From positions 1 to 12,462 of the forward strand of contig JAZSGM010000147.1 of the NCBI GenBank assembly GCA_045532715.1: DNA of 12,462 nt, given 5' to 3'. Both the position numbers and the translations under genes were made by a program. Below the pieces are notes generated by a model, which was given only the letters and a program-made list of their open reading frames with translations, was not told the origin of the DNA and made no database searches. This document shows positions 1 through 7,178 of the stretch, piece by piece. How positions within the stretch are numbered: position 1 is the first letter of the stretch; each line of letters opens with the position of its first letter. Source of the stretch: RGIG2041 sp045532715 (GTDB lineage Bacteria > Bacillota > Clostridia > UBA1381 > UMGS1253).

Positions 1-289
1 TCATCAGCGAGGTGTGCGTATGCGTTGCCGCAACCATCAGCTTGCGCACATCAAAGCCCGGCAGTATTGCCGCCAGCTTTTCGCGTGCCAGCTCCATAGC
101 GGAAATACCGAAGCCCACCAAATCCACAGATGCCAGAATCATTTCGTCGCCATTTGCTTCCACAGCCATCGCCGTTACGGTAATCTCAGATTCTACATAT
201 TCGGAAATTCTTTCAAAAAACTGCCCTGCAAGGCTTGCCTTTTTCTCGGGCACGAGGCTTTCTTCCGCCCAGCCAATCAACAAACTCAT
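1..289 (-). CDS. Neutral/alkaline ceramidase-like protein, N-terminal part (runs off the left edge)
   Basis: Only the first 96 codons are present; the gene continues beyond position 1. The ATG at 289 is preceded by AGGAAAATAAG and lies one base after the stop of the upstream permease gene, so it is the last visible gene of the five-gene operon. The translation begins MSLLIGWAEE, has a central segment ending SVDLVG (Asp56), and then ATHTHTS (His90, His92). This layout fits the N-terminal domain of the neutral/alkaline non-lysosomal ceramidase family, where a His-x-His motif of this kind supplies a zinc ligand. No signal peptide is visible, whereas secreted true ceramidases have one, so a cytoplasmic amidase/hydrolase on another substrate is more likely than ceramide cleavage. 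The family call is fairly good; the substrate is unknown. Confidence 0.75.
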   Translation of the reverse strand, partial: MSLLIGWAEESLVPEKKASLAGQFFERISEYVESEITVTAMAVEANGDEMILASVDLVGFGISAMELAREKLAAILPGFDVRKLMVAATHTHTSLM

Positions 290-290
290 C

Positions 291-1535
291 TTATTTTCCT
301 CCCTTACTGTGTATAAACAGTGTCCATTTTTTATAAAGACATGTTGCGATTACAATAATCACTGCGCAGCCGATGCCCCAGCTCAGAACCACATAGCTCC
401 ACGGCATGTTTTCCGCCATTACCGGGAAAACATAGGTCGCAATTACATTGCCGAACGCCGCACTCCCGTTTAAAATGCCGGAAATGGTACCGCTTCGCCC
501 GTAGCCGCTGAAGCGCGCCGCAGAATACGAATTGGAAAACGGCGTCATCGCTTGAATAAAGATAATCGCGCCGGATAAAAGTGCCAAAATCAGCCAATAA
601 TTCCAAATACCGACCGTGCATGCCATAAACACAAACGGCATTGCAAGAAAGATAAAGGTGCAGATTGCCTGCATCTCGTTGGAGGTCACCTTCTTACGAA
701 ATACGCCTGCCAAAACCATACCCAGCACGGAAAACACAATCAAAAATACGCTTAAGCGGTTCGCCACCGCCGCCGACAAATCGCCGTACGATTCCATCAG
801 CATCGTGGGTGCACAGGTCTTCAGTCCCGTGCTGATTGCCGTCGCAATCAAGCTGATCAGCACCACCCATAAAATGCCCGATTTTTGCATCAGGGACTTC
901 ATATCCGTATCGTCCTTTGCGGCCTGCGTATCTCGCGCCTGCACCTCGACCTCGACCATATTGCGTTCCAAAAGCTTATAGATTACCACCCAAAGCACTA
1001 AAAATACACCGAGCGTAATCGCGGAAATCAGGAAATTATCCACCCAGTTTGATACAAACGATGCCACTAAAAGACTGATTGCCTGACCGGTGCTGGTCGA
1101 CAAAAGCACCCAGAAAATTGCCGTCTGGCGAAAAGAGGGTGCAATCTGCGTAGTCGTAATTTTAAATATGCCTGGCCACAGACCGAACTGCAGTGCCGCA
1201 TTAATGCACCATACCGCCATAACCACGCCGTAGCTTTGGTTACAATAAATCACCGCATTGGACACGATGCCGCTTAAAATACCGATTAAGACGAGCTTAA
1301 ACGGCGAATATTTATCCGCCGCAAAGCCGCCGATGATTTGAAATGTGCCGTAAATCAGCCAAAACACCGCGCTGATCAGACCGGTCTGCGACTTTGTCAT
1401 CGCGCCGACCTCTACAATAGATGCCATGGCTGCCGAAAACATATTTTTTGTCATGTATACCGTAGCGTGTGCCACAAAAAGCAGCAAAAACAGTACAATA
1501 CTCAGCTTCACGCTTGAAAGCTGTTTCTGTTTCAT
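291..1535 (-). CDS. Major facilitator superfamily permease of the sugar operon
   Basis: A 414-residue integral membrane protein with about 12 hydrophobic segments and a charged central loop near residues 189-219, the classic 6+6 MFS layout. Loop 2-3 carries a motif-A-like GGFAADKYSPFK (residues 69-80). The first half (AMTKSQTGLISAVFW followed by a Gly-rich segment) recalls organophosphate:phosphate antiporter or hexuronate-type carriers, but this does not fix the substrate. The ATG at 1535 is preceded by AGAAGG. The isomerase stop lies 17 bases upstream and the ceramidase-like ATG one base downstream, so it is co-transcribed with the isomerase and FGGY kinase and is inferred to import their substrate. 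MFS membership is secure; the substrate is unknown. Confidence 0.9.
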   Translation of the reverse strand: MKQKQLSSVKLSIVLFLLLFVAHATVYMTKNMFSAAMASIVEVGAMTKSQTGLISAVFWLIYGTFQIIGGFAADKYSPFKLVLIGILSGIVSNAVIYCNQSYGVVMAVWCINAALQFGLWPGIFKITTTQIAPSFRQTAIFWVLLSTSTGQAISLLVASFVSNWVDNFLISAITLGVFLVLWVVIYKLLERNMVEVEVQARDTQAAKDDTDMKSLMQKSGILWVVLISLIATAISTGLKTCAPTMLMESYGDLSAAVANRLSVFLIVFSVLGMVLAGVFRKKVTSNEMQAICTFIFLAMPFVFMACTVGIWNYWLILALLSGAIIFIQAMTPFSNSYSAARFSGYGRSGTISGILNGSAAFGNVIATYVFPVMAENMPWSYVVLSWGIGCAVIIVIATCLYKKWTLFIHSKGGK

Positions 1536-1552
1536 ATCAAATGCCTTCTTTA

Positions 1553-2899
1553 TCAGATAATTTCGATACCCAAAATGTCACAGAGATTTGCAATCAGCTC
1601 CGTATTGTCGCCGTAGGAAATGATGTAGTGCTGGCACATTACATTCTGTGCAAAGTCCTCGACATCGTCTAAGATAACCTCAAGGCCCGGCAGCTGCGGT
1701 GCAGGCTGTGTCCAGCCGGCCTCCTCCCACTTTCTCGGGGTAACGCCTTCGCCTTTGACCATATGCATATAGTATCTGCCGTCATCGTAGGTTAAGCGGC
1801 ACATTGTCACTGTGCCGGTTTTCACCTTGCTGACATTTAAGATGCCCTCGCTGAGTTCGCCAAATGCCGCCGGCATCACGGTAACCTCGCCGTCAACAAC
1901 CTCTGCCGGTACATAGTCCGGTACGCCTGCAAGCACGCGGTCGGTGAAGAACTCATAAAACTCTAAATAAAACGCACACTGACCGGTCAAATATTTTACC
2001 ATCAGCTGTGTAATCGTACCGAGACCGTCATTTTCCGGTACGGTGCAAAGCCCTTCCTCGTCGGAAAGCAGCATAAAAATCGGCGCCGGCGGGAAGCCTA
2101 AGAGCTTCTTCATACCGTCAACATCCTTTAACGAAACCGCATCATAGCCACGCTCGTCGCAAATCGCCTTGACTGCAAGATAGTAGCCGGCAGCCTTTTT
2201 CATGCTCTCCGGATTTGCCGCCTTCATAAAGTGCCACTTGGACATGCACTTGTCAATCACTGCCTGCTTTTCAGCATCCGTTACCTTCTGATAGCGCTGC
2301 TCAATTTCAAGCATTTCAAAGGTTTCAATTTCCGGACCGATTTCGCGCTTTAAGGATGCGCCATCCACCTGCGTACCGTACAGGTTCATATCGCGGTAGC
2401 CTGCCATACCGCTGCGCGCGTGGCGCAGACGCGCTGCCGCAGCCGCTGCCTTTGCATAGTTATATACGGTCTTTGTCTTCGAAGGCAGACCGATAATATC
2501 GTAAACATACTTAAAGGTGTAGCCCAAATCGTAAAACGTCTTGCGGATTGCGCTTGTGCCTGCCTGGTCCGCCGTTGTAACGAGGCGGCCTTCCTCCATC
2601 CAGCCGCAAAGCCCCCATAAAACCATCGGCTTATGACGGAAATGCTCCGTTACCTTCACAACCGCGTGTGTCGGAATCCAGCCAGCGATGCAAACCACCA
2701 AAACATCAAATTCCTGCCCATTTAAGGCATCTACAGCCTTTTTGATGTCCTTTTCCTCATAATCGTCCGTTACCGGGAATACGGAAACGAGCTCCATCCC
2801 CTCTTTTTTGAGTGCTGCCTCTGCTTCGCTGCACTTCTTTACAATAATATCATACGGTGTGTTGACTTCACCAAAGCCAACAAATGCTGCTTTTACCAT
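1553..2899 (-). CDS. L-fucose/L-arabinose isomerase-family protein
   Basis: A 448-residue protein of the L-fucose isomerase fold, which interconverts an aldose and a ketose with a divalent metal, usually Mn(II). The N-terminal half (1-180) is Rossmann-like (start VKAAFVGFGEVNTP; VLVVCIAGWIPTHAV at 67-81). The C-terminal half carries the probable metal site: Glu289 in CTVPENDG, Glu313 in FYLEFYEF and His424 in CQHYIISYGD, matching the Glu/acid/His triad of the family. It is shorter than E. coli FucI (about 590 residues), as in the broad clostridial subfamily of unassigned specificity. The ATG at 2899 has GGGAG about 9 bases upstream, inside the end of the kinase gene, whose stop is 3 bases away. 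With an FGGY kinase and a permease next to it, a catabolic isomerase role is the natural inference. The sugar is not predictable. Confidence 0.88.
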   Translation of the reverse strand: MVKAAFVGFGEVNTPYDIIVKKCSEAEAALKKEGMELVSVFPVTDDYEEKDIKKAVDALNGQEFDVLVVCIAGWIPTHAVVKVTEHFRHKPMVLWGLCGWMEEGRLVTTADQAGTSAIRKTFYDLGYTFKYVYDIIGLPSKTKTVYNYAKAAAAAARLRHARSGMAGYRDMNLYGTQVDGASLKREIGPEIETFEMLEIEQRYQKVTDAEKQAVIDKCMSKWHFMKAANPESMKKAAGYYLAVKAICDERGYDAVSLKDVDGMKKLLGFPPAPIFMLLSDEEGLCTVPENDGLGTITQLMVKYLTGQCAFYLEFYEFFTDRVLAGVPDYVPAEVVDGEVTVMPAAFGELSEGILNVSKVKTGTVTMCRLTYDDGRYYMHMVKGEGVTPRKWEEAGWTQPAPQLPGLEVILDDVEDFAQNVMCQHYIISYGDNTELIANLCDILGIEII

Positions 2900-2902
2900 A
2901 AC

Positions 2903-4312
2903 TCATTTCTCCCTTCTTACATTTAACAAATTATCATAGTATGTATAATTTTCATAAACTGCGCTGTAATCCTCGCCGGTCGGTGCATACACCTTATCGG
3001 TTTCAATTTTTGCACACGCTGCCTTCACCGATGCAAAGCAGCCTGCGCCTACGCCTGCCAGAATCGCCGAGCCGAGGCATGCCGTTTCCTTGTTTTTCAG
3101 CGTCACGAGTGTTTTGCCCGTTAAGTTTGCCTTCATCGTACACCAAAGCTTACTCAGTGCGCCGCCGCCCATTGCGCGGATTTCCTTGACCGGCACCTTT
3201 AAATAATCTAAGTTGCTCTTTAAAATGCAGGATACGGATTCCATAATACTGCGCACAAAATGTGCACTTGTATGCTCCGGCGCAAGACCGGTAAAGCTGC
3301 CGCGCGCATCCGGATTATACTTCGGCATCGTCGAGCCGCAAAGGTACGGTAAAAATGTCACGCCGTCGCTGCCGACAGAAACCTTTTCCGCCATTTCGTC
3401 CAGCTCTTTGAAATTCTTCTCTGCTAAAAATGCATTTTTAAACCACTTCAATGCCATACCCGCCGTCGGGCTCCAGGAAAGCAGGCAGTAGCCGTCATCA
3501 TAATTGTAATGGCACGGCACAATACTTGCCGGATCATAGGCAGGCATGCTGTCTGTCGGCATAAAGATGGCCATAGTCGTACCCGTCATTTCGCTGACGA
3601 TGCCCTTTTCCACAACGCCTGCACCGATGGCACCTGCCACCTGGTCCATTGCAGAGGTTACAACCTTGATGCCGTTATAGTCGCCGACATACTTACCGCT
3701 GCTATACAGCTCCGGCAGCATTTCCTCGCCGACGCCGATGAAATCGAGCATTTCCTTCCACCAGATGCTGCCCTTGATGTCAAAATACAGGCTTGAGGAC
3801 TGCAGCGTTTTTTCTGTCACGAACTTACCGGTCAGCTTATATAGAATATAATCCTCTAAAAGGAAGATTTTCTTTGTCTTTGCCCAGACTTCCGGCTCAT
3901 GCTTTTGAATCCACAAAAGCTTACACGCCGGCCAGGTAGCCGTAATCTCCGGCTGCCCCGTTACCTCATACACCTTTTCTCTGCCGAAGTGCGCTTCGAT
4001 CTCCGCCGCTTCTTCGGTGGCGCGGTTGTCGAGCCACACGATTGCATCGCGCACGGGATTGCCGTCTGCATCCGTTAAAATCAGGGTTTCGCACTGCGTA
4101 TCAATCGCAAGCGCATCCACCTTGCCGGTTTCGCTGATTTTACCGAGCGCGGTTTTGAAAATCTCCCAATAGCGCTCTGCTTCAAATTCCACAATGTCGC
4201 CCTTTGTCTTTAAGGTATAGTCCTCGCTGACGCAGGCAAGCTGGTTTAAGTCTTCATCAAACAGCGCCGCCTTCACCGAGGTCGTACCGTAGTCCACACC
4301 AAGTAAATTCAT
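2903..4312 (-). CDS. FGGY-family carbohydrate kinase
   Basis: A 469-residue ATP-dependent sugar kinase. The N-terminal phosphate-binding segment is GVDYGTTSVKA (5-15). The likely catalytic base is Asp223 in SAMDQVAGAIGAG, and the C-terminal adenosine motif is AMGGGALSKLW (380-390). WLDNRA (93-98) matches the substrate-side strand of the family. Where xylulokinases usually have Q-M-H-G, this protein has IDTQCETL (70-77), so calling it XylB is not justified. The frame is open upstream to a TTG at 4339, but the ATG at 4312 is preferred: it has GGTGAGG eight bases upstream, sits where the conserved fold begins, and leaves a 10-base gap after the CapA-like stop instead of an overlap. It probably phosphorylates the product of the isomerase encoded next in the operon. 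Confidence 0.92.
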   Translation of the reverse strand: MNLLGVDYGTTSVKAALFDEDLNQLACVSEDYTLKTKGDIVEFEAERYWEIFKTALGKISETGKVDALAIDTQCETLILTDADGNPVRDAIVWLDNRATEEAAEIEAHFGREKVYEVTGQPEITATWPACKLLWIQKHEPEVWAKTKKIFLLEDYILYKLTGKFVTEKTLQSSSLYFDIKGSIWWKEMLDFIGVGEEMLPELYSSGKYVGDYNGIKVVTSAMDQVAGAIGAGVVEKGIVSEMTGTTMAIFMPTDSMPAYDPASIVPCHYNYDDGYCLLSWSPTAGMALKWFKNAFLAEKNFKELDEMAEKVSVGSDGVTFLPYLCGSTMPKYNPDARGSFTGLAPEHTSAHFVRSIMESVSCILKSNLDYLKVPVKEIRAMGGGALSKLWCTMKANLTGKTLVTLKNKETACLGSAILAGVGAGCFASVKAACAKIETDKVYAPTGEDYSAVYENYTYYDNLLNVRREK

Positions 4313-4322
4313 ATTCTCTACC

Positions 4323-5612
4323 TCACCATTCACATTCAATCAAGCCGTCGTCGCGCAATGTCAGCTTTGTGCCGTACGGCTCGCTCATCTTCTTTAAGTA
4401 TTCGTAAATTTCAGGATTGTAGCTTCTGCGCGGCAATCCGTTTTCAGACTTGTGTCCGTCCATTTTCATTTCAATCGGCATCAAAACAAGCTTTGTCATT
4501 TTCGTGCCGTCCGTTTCCCAATACGGAATCACCGCTCTGAACATTCTCGGATCGGTCATCAGACCTACCGTAAAGTTCTTCGAGCGCTTTTTTAAAAGCG
4601 CGTGCACGGTTTCATCCGCCGGCAGGTTATACTTTGCAAAAAACTCTGCCGGAGCAAGCTCTACGCTGTAGAGCTGAAGCACAAAGTCGCCGAGCGAATA
4701 GAAAATCGGACAATCCTTGTATACTTCAATCGGGCGCAGAAGATGTGGGCCGTGTCCGACAACGGCGTGTGCACCGGCATCAATACAGCGGTGCGCGAAG
4801 TCCTTTAAAAATGCGGACGGATTTTCCTTTGCATCGCCCTCAAGCTGATGCGAATGAATGGAAACCATAATGTAATCCGCCTGGAATTGTGCTTCGTAAA
4901 TCGCCTTTTCCACACGCGCCATATCCGTTTCATTGAGCGCCTGCACAAACTTGTATTCATCGCCCACCTTAAACTGCAGCTCACCAAGCTCGCAAAAGCC
5001 TTCCTTCAGCTCCGGCTGATAACCTTCCTTTCGGGTAATCTCCTTGGAGGCATTGATGTTGGTCAGCTTTGCTATCCTCTGGATATGCTCAAAATCCTCT
5101 TGCGGCAGCTGAACATGCTTATTTAAACGCATACCGTTCACGCCCGGTCTGCCCGGTACGCGCGGCGTCTGCTCGCCTGCCATCATCGACGGATCGAAAT
5201 TGGTATTGACCGCAATGAGTGCCACTCTTCCATTCGGTGTTTCCAGATAGCGCGGCGCAGCTGCTTCTGCCAGATTATTGCCGCAGCCGGCGTGCACCAA
5301 GCCACTCTCGTTTACGCTCTCCAGCGTCTTTAAAAAGCCGCCGTAGGAAAAATCAAGCGCGTGGTTGTTATTAAAGCTTGTCATATTAAAGCCGAACGGC
5401 TTGATATCGTCTAAAATTTCCGGATAGGTACGGATGTATGTACCGCCGCTGAACTGCGACGCACAGGTTTCACCCTCGTAGTTGAGCGTCGTTTCCAAAT
5501 TGAAAAAGCGTGCATCGCCCTGACCGATAAACGGTGCGAGTTCTTTAAAGCCCTCGTAGCTTTCATAAATTCTTCGTTGGATAATCATATCCCCTGCCGC
5601 TGTAAACTTCAT
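4323..5612 (-). CDS. CapA/PgsA-type metallophosphoesterase-fold protein
   Basis: First gene of the operon, 429 residues. It matches the bacterial capsule-synthesis CapA family (PGA_cap), a variant of the calcineurin-like phosphoesterase fold. Likely metal-site motifs in order are AAGD (5-8), FFNLETTL (36-43), NNNHALDF (81-88), SIHSH (251-255), VVGHGPHLLRPIE (284-296) and FYSLGDFV (304-311). There is no signal peptide or membrane anchor, unlike CapA/PgsA of poly-gamma-glutamate capsules, so the protein looks cytoplasmic. Its place with a sugar kinase, isomerase and permease argues for a hydrolase acting on a sugar or phosphodiester intermediate. The ATG at 5612 has a perfect AGGAGGA five bases upstream and lies about 35 bases after the expected transcription start. 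Family assignment is good; the reaction is unknown. Confidence 0.85.
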   Translation of the reverse strand: MKFTAAGDMIIQRRIYESYEGFKELAPFIGQGDARFFNLETTLNYEGETCASQFSGGTYIRTYPEILDDIKPFGFNMTSFNNNHALDFSYGGFLKTLESVNESGLVHAGCGNNLAEAAAPRYLETPNGRVALIAVNTNFDPSMMAGEQTPRVPGRPGVNGMRLNKHVQLPQEDFEHIQRIAKLTNINASKEITRKEGYQPELKEGFCELGELQFKVGDEYKFVQALNETDMARVEKAIYEAQFQADYIMVSIHSHQLEGDAKENPSAFLKDFAHRCIDAGAHAVVGHGPHLLRPIEVYKDCPIFYSLGDFVLQLYSVELAPAEFFAKYNLPADETVHALLKKRSKNFTVGLMTDPRMFRAVIPYWETDGTKMTKLVLMPIEMKMDGHKSENGLPRRSYNPEIYEYLKKMSEPYGTKLTLRDDGLIECEW

Positions 5613-5617
5613 TTTTA

Positions 5618-5624
5618 TCCTCCT
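5618..5624 (-). promoter_or_regulatory. Strong Shine-Dalgarno for the CapA-like gene
   Basis: On the minus strand the bases read AGGAGGA followed by TAAAA and the ATG at 5612. This is the best ribosome binding site in the window, which fits the first gene of a well-expressed operon. Confidence 0.85.
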
Positions 5625-5652
5625 CTGTATGATTTAGGATGTAATTAATTAG

Positions 5653-5681
5653 ATTTTACCACGCATTCACGGTTTCGTCAA
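5653..5681 (-). promoter_or_regulatory. Sigma-A promoter of the CapA/kinase/isomerase operon
   Basis: On the minus strand, -35 TTGACG (5676-5681) and -10 TAAAAT (5653-5658) are separated by exactly 17 bases. The expected start is near 5646, giving a leader of about 35 nt with no room for a riboswitch. It lies just after the terminator of the preceding gene, so the operon is transcribed independently. Confidence 0.82.
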
Positions 5682-5692
5682 ATCTTACGGTG

Positions 5693-5705
5693 CGAAACTT
5701 TTTCG
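5693..5705. promoter_or_regulatory. Candidate operator upstream of the sugar-operon promoter
   Basis: The plus strand reads CGAAA CTT TTTCG, a perfect 5+5 inverted repeat with a 3-base centre, placed 12 bases upstream of the -35 box. The size and position suit an activator or repressor half-site pair. It could also be chance in an A/T-rich stretch. No regulator gene is adjacent within the operon. Confidence 0.3.
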
Positions 5706-5711
5706 TAAAAC

Positions 5712-5736
5712 AAAAAAGAGCTGCAAGCTCTTTTTT
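5712..5736. terminator. Bidirectional intrinsic terminator
   Basis: An 11-bp perfect stem, AAAAAAGAGCT/AGCTCTTTTTT with a 3-base loop (GCA on the plus strand), begins 6 bases after the stop of the Cys-rich membrane protein gene. On the minus strand the stem ends in a run of six T, so it terminates that gene. It insulates the operon promoter that follows. Confidence 0.85.
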
Positions 5737-5742
5737 TATACT

Positions 5743-6468
5743 TTATGAATTTTTTCTGTACGTCGCAAGAAAATGACGCAGCTGTGTTTTATGATGGCAA
5801 AGCTTTTCTTTGCAATTTGCGCAGGACAGACACGCATTTTCACTTTCCGAAAATCGCTCCGGATGCAGATACGCCGTAATTTCCCAGCGCAAAAGCAGCA
5901 CAACGGCAAAAAACAAAATGCTCCACGCAAAAATGTTTTCCACAAAAATCAGCGGTGTGAACATCATCGCATAGTCCCAGTTGTAAATTCTGCAGCTTGT
6001 GCAGCATTTGTTTTTCATTATCCACGTCTGAAACGGGCAGAAAAACAGGATGCAAATCATATCGCACACTGAATAGAATAGGCTGATGAGCACCAAAATA
6101 CCTTCATCAATGCAGCCGACATAATACAGCGCACCGATGCCTCCGTTTAAAACAATCCAAAACAGTATAACCCAGCCGATGCCCCGATTTAAAGTCTTTG
6201 TATGTATTGCATTTTCCTTCGGCTGAAAATTGCGTTTAAACTGCTTTTGGCAGCCCATGCTTTCAAATGAAGACGGGAAAAACCGCAAAATCATCTCCAC
6301 GACGAAAACCGCCCAAATGATAAACAAAATAAGCGGCTGGTGCTCGGCACGAATGAATATATGCTCTGTGTTTTGCAGGCGGTTTATCATATAAACAACC
6401 GTTGCCGCCAAAAACAGACACGACCGAAAAACGAGTTTTAAAAGATGCATAATCGAAATGCGCGACAT
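5743..6468 (-). CDS. Cysteine-rich multi-pass membrane protein of unknown function
   Basis: A 241-residue protein not assigned to any named family. It has about five hydrophobic segments (roughly 10-28, 45-63, 97-118, 122-143, 168-195). Cysteines are grouped: Cys144, then CCTSC (155-159) next to RIYNWDYAMM, then a C-terminal soluble tail with CLSCANCKEKLC (213-224; Cys213, 216, 219, 224) followed by HH. The spacing C-x2-C-x2-C-x4-C suggests a bound metal or Fe-S cluster. The frame is open to a TTG at 6510, but the ATG at 6468 is preferred because AAGGAAGGAAATCAG directly precedes it. It has its own promoter with a palindrome over the start site. It lies 98 bases after an HTH-superoxide-reductase-like regulator, so a redox- or metal-linked role is a guess worth testing. 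Confidence 0.75.
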   Translation of the reverse strand: MSRISIMHLLKLVFRSCLFLAATVVYMINRLQNTEHIFIRAEHQPLILFIIWAVFVVEMILRFFPSSFESMGCQKQFKRNFQPKENAIHTKTLNRGIGWVILFWIVLNGGIGALYYVGCIDEGILVLISLFYSVCDMICILFFCPFQTWIMKNKCCTSCRIYNWDYAMMFTPLIFVENIFAWSILFFAVVLLLRWEITAYLHPERFSESENACLSCANCKEKLCHHKTQLRHFLATYRKNS

Positions 6469-6508
6469 TCTGATTTCCTTCCTTTTTTCCTTGAAACATA
6501 ACATATAC

Positions 6509-6518
6509 AATGCGCATT
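6509..6518. promoter_or_regulatory. Candidate operator palindrome at the start site of the membrane protein gene
   Basis: AATGCGCATT is a perfect 10-bp palindrome directly after the -10 box, over the predicted transcription start. Binding there would block initiation. A site this short can occur by chance. Confidence 0.3.
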
Positions 6519-6519
6519 C

Positions 6520-6548
6520 ATTATACCATTGTTACTCTTAAAGCACAA
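6520..6548 (-). promoter_or_regulatory. Promoter of the Cys-rich membrane protein gene
   Basis: On the minus strand the -10 is a consensus TATAAT (6520-6525) with the extended -10 dinucleotide TG (TGGTATAAT). A weaker -35, TTGTGC (6543-6548), is 17 bases upstream. The gene can therefore be expressed independently of the regulator gene ahead of it. Confidence 0.78.
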
Positions 6549-6566
6549 CCCCGCAAAAGAAAAATA

Positions 6567-7157
6567 TCAAGTGCGTTGGTATGCATATGCAAACAAACCA
6601 TGGTTACTGCAGTAATAATATAACCTGCCCGGCAGCTTTGGAATACGTACAGCTGCTGCCTGCTCCGGATACAGCTTCACGGTCAGCACGCGGTCAAACC
6701 GCACATGTGCGACAAAGCTGATGTAGTGCTGCTTTATCATTTCGTGATTAAATTCAATATAATAATCGTTTTCAAGCTCCGAAATACGCAGTGTATGTGT
6801 ATCGTCTGTTTCCTGCGCCTTAAGCGGCAAAAGCGGCTTTCCGCAGCAGACCGGCTTTGCCGCGCCCACGCCCTGCAGCATACTGCCGCAATCGGGGCAA
6901 ACATAGAAGCTGATGCGCTGTATATTTCCTGCCGATGCCCGGTTTTTAGAAAGCTCGCCCGACAAAAGCACCTTTTCGTCCACACCCAAAACCTTCGCAA
7001 GCGCAGTCAGCATCGATACATCGGGAAAGCCATGTCCCGTTTCCCATTTTGAAACCGTTTTCGGCACAACGCCGAGCTTTTCAGCAACCTCTTTTTGTGT
7101 CATCCCCTTAGCCCTTCTCAAGTCGCAAAGGAGCTTTCCGTTTTTGATTAAATCCAT
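6567..7157 (-). CDS. XRE-family HTH regulator fused to a desulfoferrodoxin/superoxide-reductase-like domain
   Basis: A 196-residue two-part protein. Residues 1-66 are an XRE helix-turn-helix (MTQKEVAEKLGVVPKTVSKWE at 19-39). Residues 84-107 resemble the desulforedoxin Fe(Cys)4 domain: CPDC (Cys87, Cys90), then VCCGKP (Cys104, Cys105). Residues 118-190 resemble the superoxide reductase iron site: His121 in DTHTL, His138 in FNHEM, His144 in KQHYI, Cys183 and His186 in CSNHGLF, which line up with the four-His one-Cys centre. The Glu-Lys pair before the first His of true superoxide reductases is Asp119-Thr120 here, so sensing rather than catalysis is plausible. The ATG at 7157 follows GGGGGAGAAAGG. 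Its promoter contains a palindrome, consistent with autoregulation. The HTH is certain; the SOR assignment comes from ligand order and spacing. Confidence 0.88.
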   Translation of the reverse strand: MDLIKNGKLLCDLRRAKGMTQKEVAEKLGVVPKTVSKWETGHGFPDVSMLTALAKVLGVDEKVLLSGELSKNRASAGNIQRISFYVCPDCGSMLQGVGAAKPVCCGKPLLPLKAQETDDTHTLRISELENDYYIEFNHEMIKQHYISFVAHVRFDRVLTVKLYPEQAAAVRIPKLPGRLYYYCSNHGLFAYAYQRT

Positions 7158-7178
7158 CCTTTCTCCCCCTCCGACCTA

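Noticed and set aside
12..473. Long plus-strand open frame opposite the ceramidase-like and MFS genes
   Set aside because: It is antisense to two genes with clear family matches, has no ribosome binding site and its translation shows no recognisable domain.
4313..4339. Upstream TTG start for the FGGY kinase
   Set aside because: It would overlap the end of the CapA-like gene and add nine residues before the conserved fold, while the ATG at 4312 has a well-placed ribosome binding site.
6469..6510. Upstream TTG start for the Cys-rich membrane protein
   Set aside because: It lies at the predicted transcription start itself, so no ribosome binding site could precede it; the ATG at 6468 has a strong one.
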